Assembly: GCA_022795735.1 (NCBI GenBank) | Contig: JAAWHG010000010.1 | Span: forward strand, 1 to 64,000 | Source: Oscillospiraceae bacterium | GTDB lineage: Bacteria; Bacillota; Clostridia; Oscillospirales; Oscillospiraceae | Reading direction: 5' to 3' | Length of the DNA stretch: 64,000 bases | Shown here: piece by piece, positions 52,400 through 59,741 of the stretch | Numbering within the stretch: position 1 is the stretch's first letter | How the letters are laid out: each line of letters opens with the position of its first letter | Program-made: the position numbers and the translations under genes | Notes under the pieces: model-generated | Databases searched by the model: none | The model's input: the letters and a program-made list of their open reading frames with translations, nothing else | What the model was told of the DNA's origin: nothing

Positions 52400-53041
52400 A
52401 TGAAAATCTATTCTGTTTACGACCCGGAATTTAAAAACTACGGCCAGGTGATGGAGGGCTATGACACCTCCTCGCTTGTACGGACCTTAAAGGAGAAGAC
52501 GCCCCTGCCCGCCGGTGTGGAATATGTTCCCGAGCAGCCCGACCTACAGGCGCTGCCCATTACCGGGGAAATCAGCGACCGGCTCTTTGGCGGGATGCCC
52601 ATTGAAATGGGGTACTGCAACGGCCACAACACAAAGCTAAACTGCCTGGAATACCACCGGGACAGTGAAATCAATATGGGTACGGGCGAGTTCATCCTGC
52701 TGGTGGCCAAGCGCAGCCAGATCGGGGAAGACGGCCTGTTGGACACCGCGGAGGTGAAGGCGTTCCGCGCCCCGGCCGGGGTTCTGGTGGAGGTCTACGC
52801 CGAAACGCTGCACTACGCCCCCTGTTCCCCCAAGACGGGCGAGGGCTTCCAGGTTTTGATTGTACTGCCCAAGGGCACCAACACGGAAAAGCCGTCCTTT
52901 GCGCCGAAGAACCGGGAGGATACCCTTCTGACGGCGCGCAACAAGTGGCTCCTGGCCCATCCGGACTCCGACGAGGCCAAGGGGGGCGCAGCCGTCGGAC
53001 TCAAGGGCGTCAATCTGGACATCGCGGGGGATATCGGCTGA
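52400..53041 (+). CDS. DUF4867-family protein, probably pentose-related
   Basis: 213 residues; IYSVYDPEFKNYGQVMEGYD opens the protein and PIEMGYCNGHNTKLNCLEYH, then EINMGTGEFILLVAKRSQI and ETLHYAPC suggest a cupin-like beta fold with His/Glu ligands. The family is often found beside sugar kinases and pentose genes in Firmicutes, but no activity is known. RBS GAGGAGG. It is 12 bases after xylB. Confidence 0.82.
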   Translation: MKIYSVYDPEFKNYGQVMEGYDTSSLVRTLKEKTPLPAGVEYVPEQPDLQALPITGEISDRLFGGMPIEMGYCNGHNTKLNCLEYHRDSEINMGTGEFILLVAKRSQIGEDGLLDTAEVKAFRAPAGVLVEVYAETLHYAPCSPKTGEGFQVLIVLPKGTNTEKPSFAPKNREDTLLTARNKWLLAHPDSDEAKGGAAVGLKGVNLDIAGDIG

Positions 53042-53072
53042 CATCGTTGGGGTTCAACCGAAACAGCATTGG

Positions 53073-53101
53073 GCTGTGCGGTTCTCCATGAACCGCACAG
53101 C
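53073..53101 (+). terminator. Hairpin after the DUF4867 gene
   Basis: Perfect 12-bp stem (GCTGTGCGGTTC / GAACCGCACAGC) with a 5-base loop and no T run; two bases later a true terminator begins. Confidence 0.55.
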
Positions 53102-53103
53102 GC

Positions 53104-53143
53104 AAGGCGGGCGGGAAGCGATTGCGTCTCGTCCGCCTTTTTT
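53104..53143 (+). terminator. Rho-independent terminator ending ileS-xylB-DUF4867
   Basis: 11-bp stem (AAGGCGGGCGG with TCGTCCGCCTT, two G-T pairs) and a run of six T. Confidence 0.75.
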
Positions 53144-53201
53144 CGCGCAGCGCTTAACTTCTGGCGCAAAAAAACGATATAAAAGAAAAGGAGGGTTTAC
53201 T

Positions 53202-53639
53202 ATGACAATTACGCAGATCGCACAAAGCCAGCAGCAGCAGCGAGTCAGTGCGCTTGCGCAGAGGCAGCAGGGCAAGCCCCATGTCAATCCCTATGGCACG
53301 CCCGGCATGAGCTTGAATCATGCGGGCGACTATCGGAAGATCGTTTCTGTGAACCAGGGCGTCGTTCAGCAAGTCAAACAGATTGCCTTTAACCATATGA
53401 AAAACAGATACGGCGTGAGCGACGGTGAAGACATCAGCAAGGTCATTCGTGATTACACAATGTCTCTCGCGCCGGAAAAACGGTTGAGCGCGTCATGGAC
53501 GTTAAACGAAATTTTTCACGGCGAGGCCGTCAGACTGGGCGAGTTTGTCCACCAACAAGACCCGGGCTGGGACTGGGGAAAGCCTTTCGATACCAGCATT
53601 TTGGAGAACTACCGCCAGGGTATAAATACAATGGCATAG
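53202..53639 (+). CDS. Unrecognised 145-residue protein
   Basis: No family recognised. The N-terminus is Gln-rich (QIAQSQQQQRVSALAQRQQG), followed by the Pro/Gly segment VNPYGTPGMS, a helical middle (VVQQVKQIAFNHMKNRYG) and an aromatic C-terminal part (QQDPGWDWGKPF). It has no signal peptide or membrane helix. ATG with AAAGGAGG upstream. It lies between strong terminators on both sides, so it is probably transcribed alone. The Gln-rich, Pro-containing start looks disordered, as in some structural or phage-like proteins, but there is no phage context. Confidence 0.68.
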   Translation: MTITQIAQSQQQQRVSALAQRQQGKPHVNPYGTPGMSLNHAGDYRKIVSVNQGVVQQVKQIAFNHMKNRYGVSDGEDISKVIRDYTMSLAPEKRLSASWTLNEIFHGEAVRLGEFVHQQDPGWDWGKPFDTSILENYRQGINTMA

Positions 53640-53667
53640 ATTGATAAAAGATTTGATTGCCTCCAGC

Positions 53668-53708
53668 CGGAGCCAGGAAAGATTGTCTTTCTTGGCTCCG
53701 TGTTTTTT
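53668..53708 (+). terminator. Rho-independent terminator after the 145-residue gene
   Basis: 14-bp stem (GGAGCCAGGAAAGA / TCTTTCTTGGCTCC, one G-T pair), 3-base loop, then TTTTTT. Confidence 0.88.
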
Positions 53709-53991
53709 AATATGTGCATCCTATACAAAAATTTGCTTTAACCCTCGATATGTTCCAATATTTGCGCTAAACTAAGATTGGCATAAAGAAGCAATTGCAG
53801 AAGTATCACAGGAATGTATTTGATACAGAGAAATGCGGGTGATAACGGTGAGCAGACAGCGCAATTTGAGTCATGCCTTAGGTATATAAAAATTCGAGTT
53901 GCTTTTTAGACTGTCAGGCATTATATAATTATGGGTTATATTCATTATCCCGACTCCGCCTTACTCCGGGATCGTAAAGGGAGATGATCGT
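53709..53991 (+). other. A+T-rich leader of the third ECF operon
   Basis: 283 bases without a reading frame of note, in an A+T-rich stretch. A possible promoter lies at 53899-53929; the last 50 bases hold the ribosome site of the sigma gene. No repeat or RNA motif was recognised. Confidence 0.5.
53899..53929 (+). promoter_or_regulatory. Possible promoter of the third ECF operon
   Basis: TTGCTT, 19 bases, TATAAT. The spacer is 2 bases longer than ideal. Confidence 0.35.
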
Positions 53992-54504
53992 TTGCAATCT
54001 AAATTTACAGAAGTAATTGTTAAATTATATCTCATGTATTCGGACGATTTATATGATTATGCCTTTTACCGCATACAAAACGTGCAAACTGCTGAAGACT
54101 TGGTTCAGACGGTTTTTATGTTGGCTTGTAAGAAAATAGAAAGCATTCCGGCGGAATGCAGGCGGGCGTGGCTGTACACAGTCATGCGGAATCAGATTCG
54201 TACATATTTTCGCAAAATGAAAGCGCACCGGGAAGTCACAATTGAGGACGAAAAAATACTGAATCTGGCCGCTTACGAAATGGACTTTCCACATATAGAA
54301 GAGCTGGAATTTCCACCCGGGCTGAAGGCAAAGTTTTGCGAAATTCTGCAATTGCGCGCGGTTGAACAGCTGGATTACGATGAAATCGCGCGACGGCTCG
54401 GTATCAGCGAAGTCAGCGCCAGACAGCGCTTTTCCAGAGCTGTAAAAGCGTATAAGAAATTGCAGAGCCGTGAAAAGAAATTTTACAGAGCTGTCACAAA
54501 ATAG
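53992..54504 (+). CDS. ECF RNA polymerase sigma factor (third pair)
   Basis: 170 residues read from TTG, with AAAGGGAG 9 bases upstream; no nearby ATG fits. Region 2: LYDYAFYRIQNVQTAEDLVQ and AWLYTVMRNQIRTYFRK. Region 4: LDYDEIARRLGISEVSARQR. It is more A+T-rich than the surrounding chromosome, as are its downstream genes. The anti-sigma-like gene follows by 36 bases, and a secreted protein follows that, a common clostridial operon type. Confidence 0.9.
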   Translation: MQSKFTEVIVKLYLMYSDDLYDYAFYRIQNVQTAEDLVQTVFMLACKKIESIPAECRRAWLYTVMRNQIRTYFRKMKAHREVTIEDEKILNLAAYEMDFPHIEELEFPPGLKAKFCEILQLRAVEQLDYDEIARRLGISEVSARQRFSRAVKAYKKLQSREKKFYRAVTK

Positions 54505-54540
54505 CATGCTCGCGTCATTTATAGATTAGGAGGTCTTGTG

Positions 54541-55365
54541 ATGCATCAAGAGAAGCACGATTTCCAGTCGTGCGAACAACAGTTGCGTGAGCTGCTGGCA
54601 TCTGAACATTTGGATTCTAGTTCGAGCGACGTGCTCTTTGAGCTGTTAGATGATTATATTGGCGCTGCAACAGAATCACAAATGGACTCGGAACTTGTGT
54701 CAGCCTGTTTCGCGCGATTACGCGAACTCCATCCGGAGAAACCAAAGTTTGATAAAGAAGCCGGGCTCGCCAAGCTTATCAACGCCGTTGAGTCTCAGCA
54801 AACGGAACCGCGCAAAAAAGCTGACCGCTCCAGCCGCTTTATCAGTATTTTGGTTGCTGTGCTGTCGCTTCTCATTGTAGCCGCTACCGCATTTGGAGTA
54901 AATCCGTTCGAGTCCATTTTCCGCTTTGCCGAAACTGTATCTTTTCGTCTAACACCTTCAGGAGATATGGTTTTGCCACCCAACCAAGATTACACGTATC
55001 AATCTCTACAGGAAGCTTTGGATTTTAACAATGTGGATGTAAAGCTGCCAAAGTGGATACCGTCCGAATTTTCCTTAACTTCTGTTAACGTCTTTGCGGT
55101 TGATGGTGCCCTTATTTTTACTGCCGTATATACTGCTGAAGAAAAGAGATTTCAAATTGACATTACCCCCTATTCTAATGAAAGAGTTATCACCTACGAA
55201 AAAGGACAAGGTGGGGAAGACTACGAGGCACATGGTCAATCGTATTCCTTAGTTCCAAATATAGATAATATAACTGCATATTGGGTAGACGGTCGTTATT
55301 CTTTACTGTTAAATGGCCAGCTTACAGAAGATGACGTACGGCACATGATTGATTCCATCTATTAA
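54541..55365 (+). CDS. Membrane anti-sigma-like protein with DUF4367 C-terminal domain
   Basis: 274 residues: cytoplasmic N-terminal helical domain (about 1-100), one membrane helix at about 101-121, and an outer domain. The final 130 residues match DUF4367 (for example YWVDGRYSLLLNGQLTEDD near the end), typical of regulators encoded beside ECF sigma genes. ATG chosen because AGGAGG is 7 bases upstream; a GTG one codon earlier is too close. No zinc finger is seen. Confidence 0.8.
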   Translation: MHQEKHDFQSCEQQLRELLASEHLDSSSSDVLFELLDDYIGAATESQMDSELVSACFARLRELHPEKPKFDKEAGLAKLINAVESQQTEPRKKADRSSRFISILVAVLSLLIVAATAFGVNPFESIFRFAETVSFRLTPSGDMVLPPNQDYTYQSLQEALDFNNVDVKLPKWIPSEFSLTSVNVFAVDGALIFTAVYTAEEKRFQIDITPYSNERVITYEKGQGGEDYEAHGQSYSLVPNIDNITAYWVDGRYSLLLNGQLTEDDVRHMIDSIY

Positions 55366-55380
55366 GGAGAAATTTACAAA

Positions 55381-55818
55381 ATGAAAAAGAAAACATCCAT
55401 TTCTTTATTTCTTATTATTTGTGTTTTAGTGTCCATGGTAACTACAGTCAATGCAGTTGCTGAGCGTGCGAGCGAATATCTTGCTGCATATTCTATATCT
55501 GTATATTCAACGGGAAATGACCATATGTCCGTGGATGTAATTGTACACGGTGTAGATGACATGAATAAAATAGGTGTCCAAACCCTAACGATTGAGGAAA
55601 AAAATTCTTCAAGTGGTTCATGGCACTATTATGATACACTCTATGGTTACGACAATCCTGATGAATTCTATGATTATGGTGTACATCTATTCGCGAATAC
55701 ATTTTATTTTAATGGCACACCAGGTCATTATTATCGCGTAATTGCAACCGTCTACGCTGGTAACAGTCAGGGATCCGATACCGGAAAAATAACTTCTTCT
55801 GCATCTCTCTGCAAATAG
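55381..55818 (+). CDS. Small secreted protein of a clostridial family of unknown function
   Basis: 145 residues with a signal peptide (about 1-25, MKKKTSISLFLIICVLVSM, ending VNA) and a mature beta-rich domain containing RASEYLAAYSISVYSTGN, TLTIEEKNSSSGSWHYYDTL and HYYRVIATVYAGNSQGSD. I recall similar small exported proteins in other Clostridia but cannot name the family. It begins 15 bases after the anti-sigma-like gene and is followed by a terminator, so it is probably expressed with that ECF system. Confidence 0.72.
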   Translation: MKKKTSISLFLIICVLVSMVTTVNAVAERASEYLAAYSISVYSTGNDHMSVDVIVHGVDDMNKIGVQTLTIEEKNSSSGSWHYYDTLYGYDNPDEFYDYGVHLFANTFYFNGTPGHYYRVIATVYAGNSQGSDTGKITSSASLCK

Positions 55819-55860
55819 TTATTAACATATACACATCTCAGACCTCCATGACATTTACAT

Positions 55861-55905
55861 ACAAAGGCCTGACGCAGGAAAATCTGCGTCAGGTCTTTGT
55901 ATTTT
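55861..55905. terminator. Terminator after the secreted-protein gene
   Basis: 17-bp stem (ACAAAGGCCTGACGCAG / CTGCGTCAGGTCTTTGT, one G-T pair), 6-base loop, then ATTTT. Confidence 0.8.
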
Positions 55906-56118
55906 ATCTCCAGAAGTGTCACAAAACTGTGTCTAAAAAACATTACATATATAGAAATAAAGGTAATGCACAATTCTTAGAGTCTGTTCTCAAAACTGGC
56001 AGTAGGAGGATTTACTAAATGAATCCGCCATAATTCGTCATGTTTTACAATGCCAAGTAGGATTGGCTGCTAAGATTTGGCAATTGCTATATCCTTCTCG
56101 TAAGAGGAGGTGTTGAGA
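55906..56118 (+). other. Leader of the HTH/Spo0A-domain pair with a four-codon mini-gene
   Basis: About 210 A+T-rich bases. At 56019-56033 ATG AAT CCG CCA TAA (MNPP) is preceded by GTAGGAGG with 7-8 base spacing, an ideal ribosome site. Downstream, TGCCAAG...TTTGGCA can form a loose hairpin before the next ribosome site. No convincing promoter is visible. Confidence 0.45.
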
Positions 56119-56439
56119 TTGCTAAAACTAAATAATACCTGTACAGCCCATCCCAATGTGACTATGTTACTCGAAAAGAAGGTATACGCCAGAAGAAAAG
56201 AGAGGAAGATTTCACAAGATCATTTGGCCGATAAAACCGGGCTCACACGAAACTGTATTCAGCAGATGGAATGCCATGAACATTTGCCAAAGCTTTTGAC
56301 CTTGCTTAAAATCATGGCGGCACTGGAATTTGACAGGGATGAATTCAGCATTTTTATGTTGGAATTATGGGATGCCTACCTTCAGGATTTGCAGCTTCAA
56401 GAAGAACAGATTGAAGCCCTGACTCTGGTATCACCATGA
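56119..56439 (+). CDS. XRE-like helix-turn-helix regulator
   Basis: 106 residues from TTG, with AGGAGG 8 bases upstream. The HTH (about 22-60) reads ARRKERKISQDHLADKTGLT and RNCIQQMECHEHLPKLLTLL (split here), followed by an acidic C-terminal helix (EFDRDEFSIFMLELWDAYL). Its stop overlaps the next ATG by 4 bases, so it is co-translated with the Spo0A-domain gene. It is A+T-rich compared with the core genes. Confidence 0.78.
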   Translation: MLKLNNTCTAHPNVTMLLEKKVYARRKERKISQDHLADKTGLTRNCIQQMECHEHLPKLLTLLKIMAALEFDRDEFSIFMLELWDAYLQDLQLQEEQIEALTLVSP

Positions 56440-56789
56440 GTATCGCTATAACAGACATCTACAACTTACTGCATCGTTTAGGAGTAACAGCGAATTACAC
56501 CGGATTCTTTCATACGGCTTACGCAATCTCATTATGTGCAAAGCAGCCAGACAGGCTTCTCATGGTAACAAAATGGCTGTATCCAGAAGTAGCAAAGCAG
56601 TACAATACGAATTGGAAAGCGGTGGAACGAAACATTCGGACAGTAGGCTGCATCATTTGGCAGGAAAACCGGGCGCTGCTGGAACGCCTGGCTCACAGAA
56701 ATTTACCGCAAAAACCTCGCACCGCACAACTGCTGGCTATCCTGGCCTCTTCCCTAAGTACCGATCCACAGGCGGCATGGATGGGGTGA
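56436..56789 (+). CDS. Free-standing Spo0A DNA-binding-domain homologue
   Basis: 117 residues that align along their length with the effector domain of the Spo0A encoded at 45509-46288, but with no receiver domain. Matching blocks include LHRLGVTANYTGF against [24 protein letters not shown] against [12 protein letters not shown], and WKAVERNIRTV against [11 protein letters not shown], the recognition helix. It overlaps the upstream HTH gene by 4 bases. It may bind 0A-type sites constitutively, or form mixed complexes; both are inference. It could also be a decayed fragment, but a clean coupled start and intact frame argue against that. Confidence 0.8.
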   Translation: MSIAITDIYNLLHRLGVTANYTGFFHTAYAISLCAKQPDRLLMVTKWLYPEVAKQYNTNWKAVERNIRTVGCIIWQENRALLERLAHRNLPQKPRTAQLLAILASSLSTDPQAAWMG

Positions 56790-56818
56790 GACGGTAGCTC
56801 ATCACATTTCGTCACAAA

Positions 56819-56857
56819 AATAACGCGCTGCAGCTCGTGCAGCGCGTTATTTTTTTA
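56819..56857. terminator. Bidirectional terminator between the Spo0A-domain gene and araD
   Basis: 14-bp stem (AATAACGCGCTGCA / TGCAGCGCGTTATT), 5-base loop; T runs follow on both strands (seven on plus, five on minus). Confidence 0.9.
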
Positions 56858-56863
56858 TTTGGC

Positions 56864-57556
56864 TCAGACCTGACCGTAATAGGCCGCGGGGCCGTGCTTA
56901 CGAAGATAGTGTTTGTCCAAAATATGCCGCGGGGCCGGCTCCGCAAAGGGGTCCAGCTGACGGGTCAGCATCGCCATCTTGGCGACCTCCTCCAGCACCA
57001 CAGCATGGTACACCGCATCGGCGGCGTCCTCGCCCCAGGTGAAGGGGCCATGGGTGCGGCAGATCACGCCGGGAATCGACGCGGGGTCCAGACAGCGGTC
57101 AATGAAGGTCTGCACGATCACCTTGCCGGTGGCCTCCTCATAGCCATCCTCAATTTCATCCGCGCTCAGAATGCGCGCGCAGGGAATGTCGCCGTAGAAA
57201 TAGTCGGCATGGGTCGTGCCGTAGCAGGGAATGTCGCGCCCCGCCTGGGCCCACGCCACCGCATAGGTGCTGTGGGTGTGTACAATGCCGCCCATGGGGA
57301 ACGCCTTGTAGAGCTCAATATGGGTCGGGGTATCGGAGGAGGGACGGTACTTGCCCTCCACCACCTTACCGTTGAGATCGACCACCACCATGTCCTCGGC
57401 TTTCATGCCCTCATACTCCACGCCGCTGGGCTTGATGACGACCAGACCCTTGTCCCGGTCAATGCCGGACACGTTTCCCCATGTGTAGGTCACGAGGCCC
57501 CGTGCGGGCAGCTCCATATTGGCCGCAAAAACCTGCTGCTTCAATTCCTCCAACAT
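56864..57556 (-). CDS. araD: L-ribulose-5-phosphate 4-epimerase
   Basis: Zinc-dependent aldolase-type epimerase that makes D-xylulose 5-phosphate. 230 residues, normal length; the metal and active-site segment [28 protein letters not shown] and TTHADYF are present, as is the C-terminal [10 protein letters not shown]. It is the last gene of the transporter operon (57 bases after the permease). AraA and an assured AraB were not found in the window. Confidence 0.95.
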   Translation of the reverse strand: MLEELKQQVFAANMELPARGLVTYTWGNVSGIDRDKGLVVIKPSGVEYEGMKAEDMVVVDLNGKVVEGKYRPSSDTPTHIELYKAFPMGGIVHTHSTYAVAWAQAGRDIPCYGTTHADYFYGDIPCARILSADEIEDGYEEATGKVIVQTFIDRCLDPASIPGVICRTHGPFTWGEDAADAVYHAVVLEEVAKMAMLTRQLDPFAEPAPRHILDKHYLRKHGPAAYYGQV

Positions 57557-57613
57557 GTTTATATGCCCCTTTCCTAATATAGCCTGAGACGCCCGTGGGC
57601 GCTGGCAGGCAGC

Positions 57614-58651
57614 TTATTTCTTCTTACGCAGCAACACGATGCTCTGGATCACCAGGAAGAGGCAGAGCATGGCGGCCACCGTGATGTTGGACCACCAGGC
57701 CTCGTCAAAGCCCAGCGAGGAGACAATGCGCTTGATGGTGTTCAGCGACAGCACTCCAAAGAGGGTTCCGATTACGTTGCCCACGCCGCCGGTCAGCAGC
57801 GTGCCGCCGATGATGGAGGACGCGATGGCGTTCATCTCGTCTCCCGCGCCGTTCGCCACGTCGCCGCTCCCCACATGAAGGAAGTAGAGCAGGCCGCCCA
57901 GACCGGCCAGAAGGCTGCACAGGATGTGCGCGAGGAACTTGGTCCGCTTGACGTTGATGCCCAGCATGTTGGCGCTCTGGTTGTTGCCGCCCACGGCATA
58001 GAAGCTGCGGCCCAGCTTGGTCCAACGCAGGACGCAGAAGAGGAGCACCACCACCAACAGAGCCACGATGACGCCGACCTCGACATAGGCTGGGATGTAT
58101 TCGCCCAGCTTATTATTGGAGCCCAGGCCGGGGACCGTGATGCGGGTCTCCTTGACCGCCAGGAAGCCCTCATGGGTTACCCGCACGGGTTCCTTGCTGA
58201 CAATGGTGGTCATGCCCTTGGCGAAGAACATGCCCGCCAGGGAGACGATAAAGGGCTGAATCCCCAGATAGGCCACCAGGAAGCCCTGAACCGCGCCAAA
58301 AGCCAGGCCGATTCCCAAGGCGATGACGATGATGCTGAACATACTGCCGCCCTGCTGTTCGAGGTTGACGGCGCTGGCCATACAAACCAGGCAGGTCACC
58401 GCGCCGACGCTGATGTCGATGCCGCCGGTAATCATAACCAGGCTCATACCGCAGGCCAGAACGATGAGGGAAGCATTGTTATTTAGAATGTTGAGGAAGT
58501 TTTGGGGCTTGGTAAAGCCGCCGCCCAGGAGGAGGACAGCCGATAGATACAGGGCAAAGAAAACCACGACGGTGATGGTGAGCAAAAGGTTGGTGTCGCT
58601 TATGGACGTCCTTTCCTTCAAGCGTCCGTTTTTATCAACAGCGCTTCCCAT
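57614..58651 (-). CDS. Sugar ABC transporter permease 2 (CUT2 family, YjfF/RbsC-like)
   Basis: 345 residues with about nine or ten hydrophobic helices. The conserved GGIDISVGAV, PFIVSLAGMFFAKG and AIASSIIGGTLLTGG segments are typical of the RbsC/YjfF group. It starts one base before the preceding gene's stop region closes (2-base separation), so the two permeases probably form a heterodimer. Confidence 0.92.
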   Translation of the reverse strand: MGSAVDKNGRLKERTSISDTNLLLTITVVVFFALYLSAVLLLGGGFTKPQNFLNILNNNASLIVLACGMSLVMITGGIDISVGAVTCLVCMASAVNLEQQGGSMFSIIVIALGIGLAFGAVQGFLVAYLGIQPFIVSLAGMFFAKGMTTIVSKEPVRVTHEGFLAVKETRITVPGLGSNNKLGEYIPAYVEVGVIVALLVVVLLFCVLRWTKLGRSFYAVGGNNQSANMLGINVKRTKFLAHILCSLLAGLGGLLYFLHVGSGDVANGAGDEMNAIASSIIGGTLLTGGVGNVIGTLFGVLSLNTIKRIVSSLGFDEAWWSNITVAAMLCLFLVIQSIVLLRKKK

Positions 58652-58652
58652 A

Positions 58653-59741
58653 TCAAGCCACCTCCTTTTCGGTCTTTACGGGGGCTTTCTTAATGCGTGA
58701 CATCCGCTCGCGCACCACCGGGGCGCTGAGTACCACCAGCAGAATGACTACCACCGCCTTATAGGCAGGCAGGGCTGTGGAGGGCACGTCATACTTATAG
58801 AGGGTGGTGGTGAGGAACTGGATGACATAGGCGCCCAGAATGGAGCCGTAAATGTTAAACTTGCCGCCGGAGAGGTCGTTGCCGCCCAGCGCCACCGCCA
58901 GGATCGCGTCCATCTCAATGTTTTCGGCGATACGCGAATAGTTGATGCTGCCGCTGCGGCTTACCCGCATAAAACCGGCTACCGCCACGCACACGCCCAG
59001 AATGACGTAGGTCAGCAGCTTAATCATCTGGGGATTCAGGCCGTTGAGACGGGAAGAGTTGGCGTTAATACCCACCGACTGGGTATAGAGGCCGAGGTTT
59101 GTAAATTTGAGAATCAGCCAGAAGATCACAATCATCAAGATCGTGATAAAGATGGGGGTGGGCACCGGGATACCGGGGAGGAAGGTGCCGGCGTACTTAA
59201 AGGAAATATCGTTCATGATGGGAAGCTGGTTGTTATTGATCCAGGCGGCAATGGAGCGGCCCGCCGTAAACATGATGAGGGTCGCCACCATGGGCTGAAT
59301 TTTGAAATAGGCCACCAGCGCGCCGTTAAAAGCGCCGAAACACATGCTCACCACGATACCGACCAGAACGGCCAGCAGAATGGGCATATGTAAGGTGTCG
59401 GCCGTAACCTCCCCGCCGCAGACCATCCGGAGGATGACGCTGCCGGCGATGGCCATGGTCGCGCCCACCGAGATGTCCTGTCCGCCGGAAGAGGCGGTCA
59501 CCAGGGTCATGCCGATGGCAAGAATGACCAGCTCTGAGGCGTTGTCCAACACGGAGATGATGTTGCCGCTGAGGACCGGGTTGCCCAGGCTGTTTTCCTT
59601 TATCGAGACGGAAAAAAAGGAGGGGTCCGCGACGAGGTTGAAGACCACCAGCAGGAGCAGCGCCGCCACGGGAATGAACAGCTGCTGCCGGGTCAGACGC
59701 TTCCAGAGGCTGTCCTCCGGCTTTCTGATTTGTTCGCTCAT
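58653..59741 (-). CDS. Sugar ABC transporter permease 1 (CUT2 family, YtfT/RbsC-like)
   Basis: 362 residues, many helices; SSGGQDISVGATMAIAGS, GALVAYFKIQPMVATLIMF (in parts) and VALGGNDLSGGKFNIYGS match the family. Its ATG overlaps the ATPase stop by 4 bases. It pairs with the second permease and the ATPase to import a pentose or related sugar. Confidence 0.92.
   Translation of the reverse strand: MSEQIRKPEDSLWKRLTRQQLFIPVAALLLLVVFNLVADPSFFSVSIKENSLGNPVLSGNIISVLDNASELVILAIGMTLVTASSGGQDISVGATMAIAGSVILRMVCGGEVTADTLHMPILLAVLVGIVVSMCFGAFNGALVAYFKIQPMVATLIMFTAGRSIAAWINNNQLPIMNDISFKYAGTFLPGIPVPTPIFITILMIVIFWLILKFTNLGLYTQSVGINANSSRLNGLNPQMIKLLTYVILGVCVAVAGFMRVSRSGSINYSRIAENIEMDAILAVALGGNDLSGGKFNIYGSILGAYVIQFLTTTLYKYDVPSTALPAYKAVVVILLVVLSAPVVRERMSRIKKAPVKTEKEVA

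Noticed and set aside
53102-56863. Integrative element or prophage
   Set aside because: The island has no integrase, recombinase, transposase, structural phage gene or visible flanking repeat; insertion is only suggested by composition and gene order.
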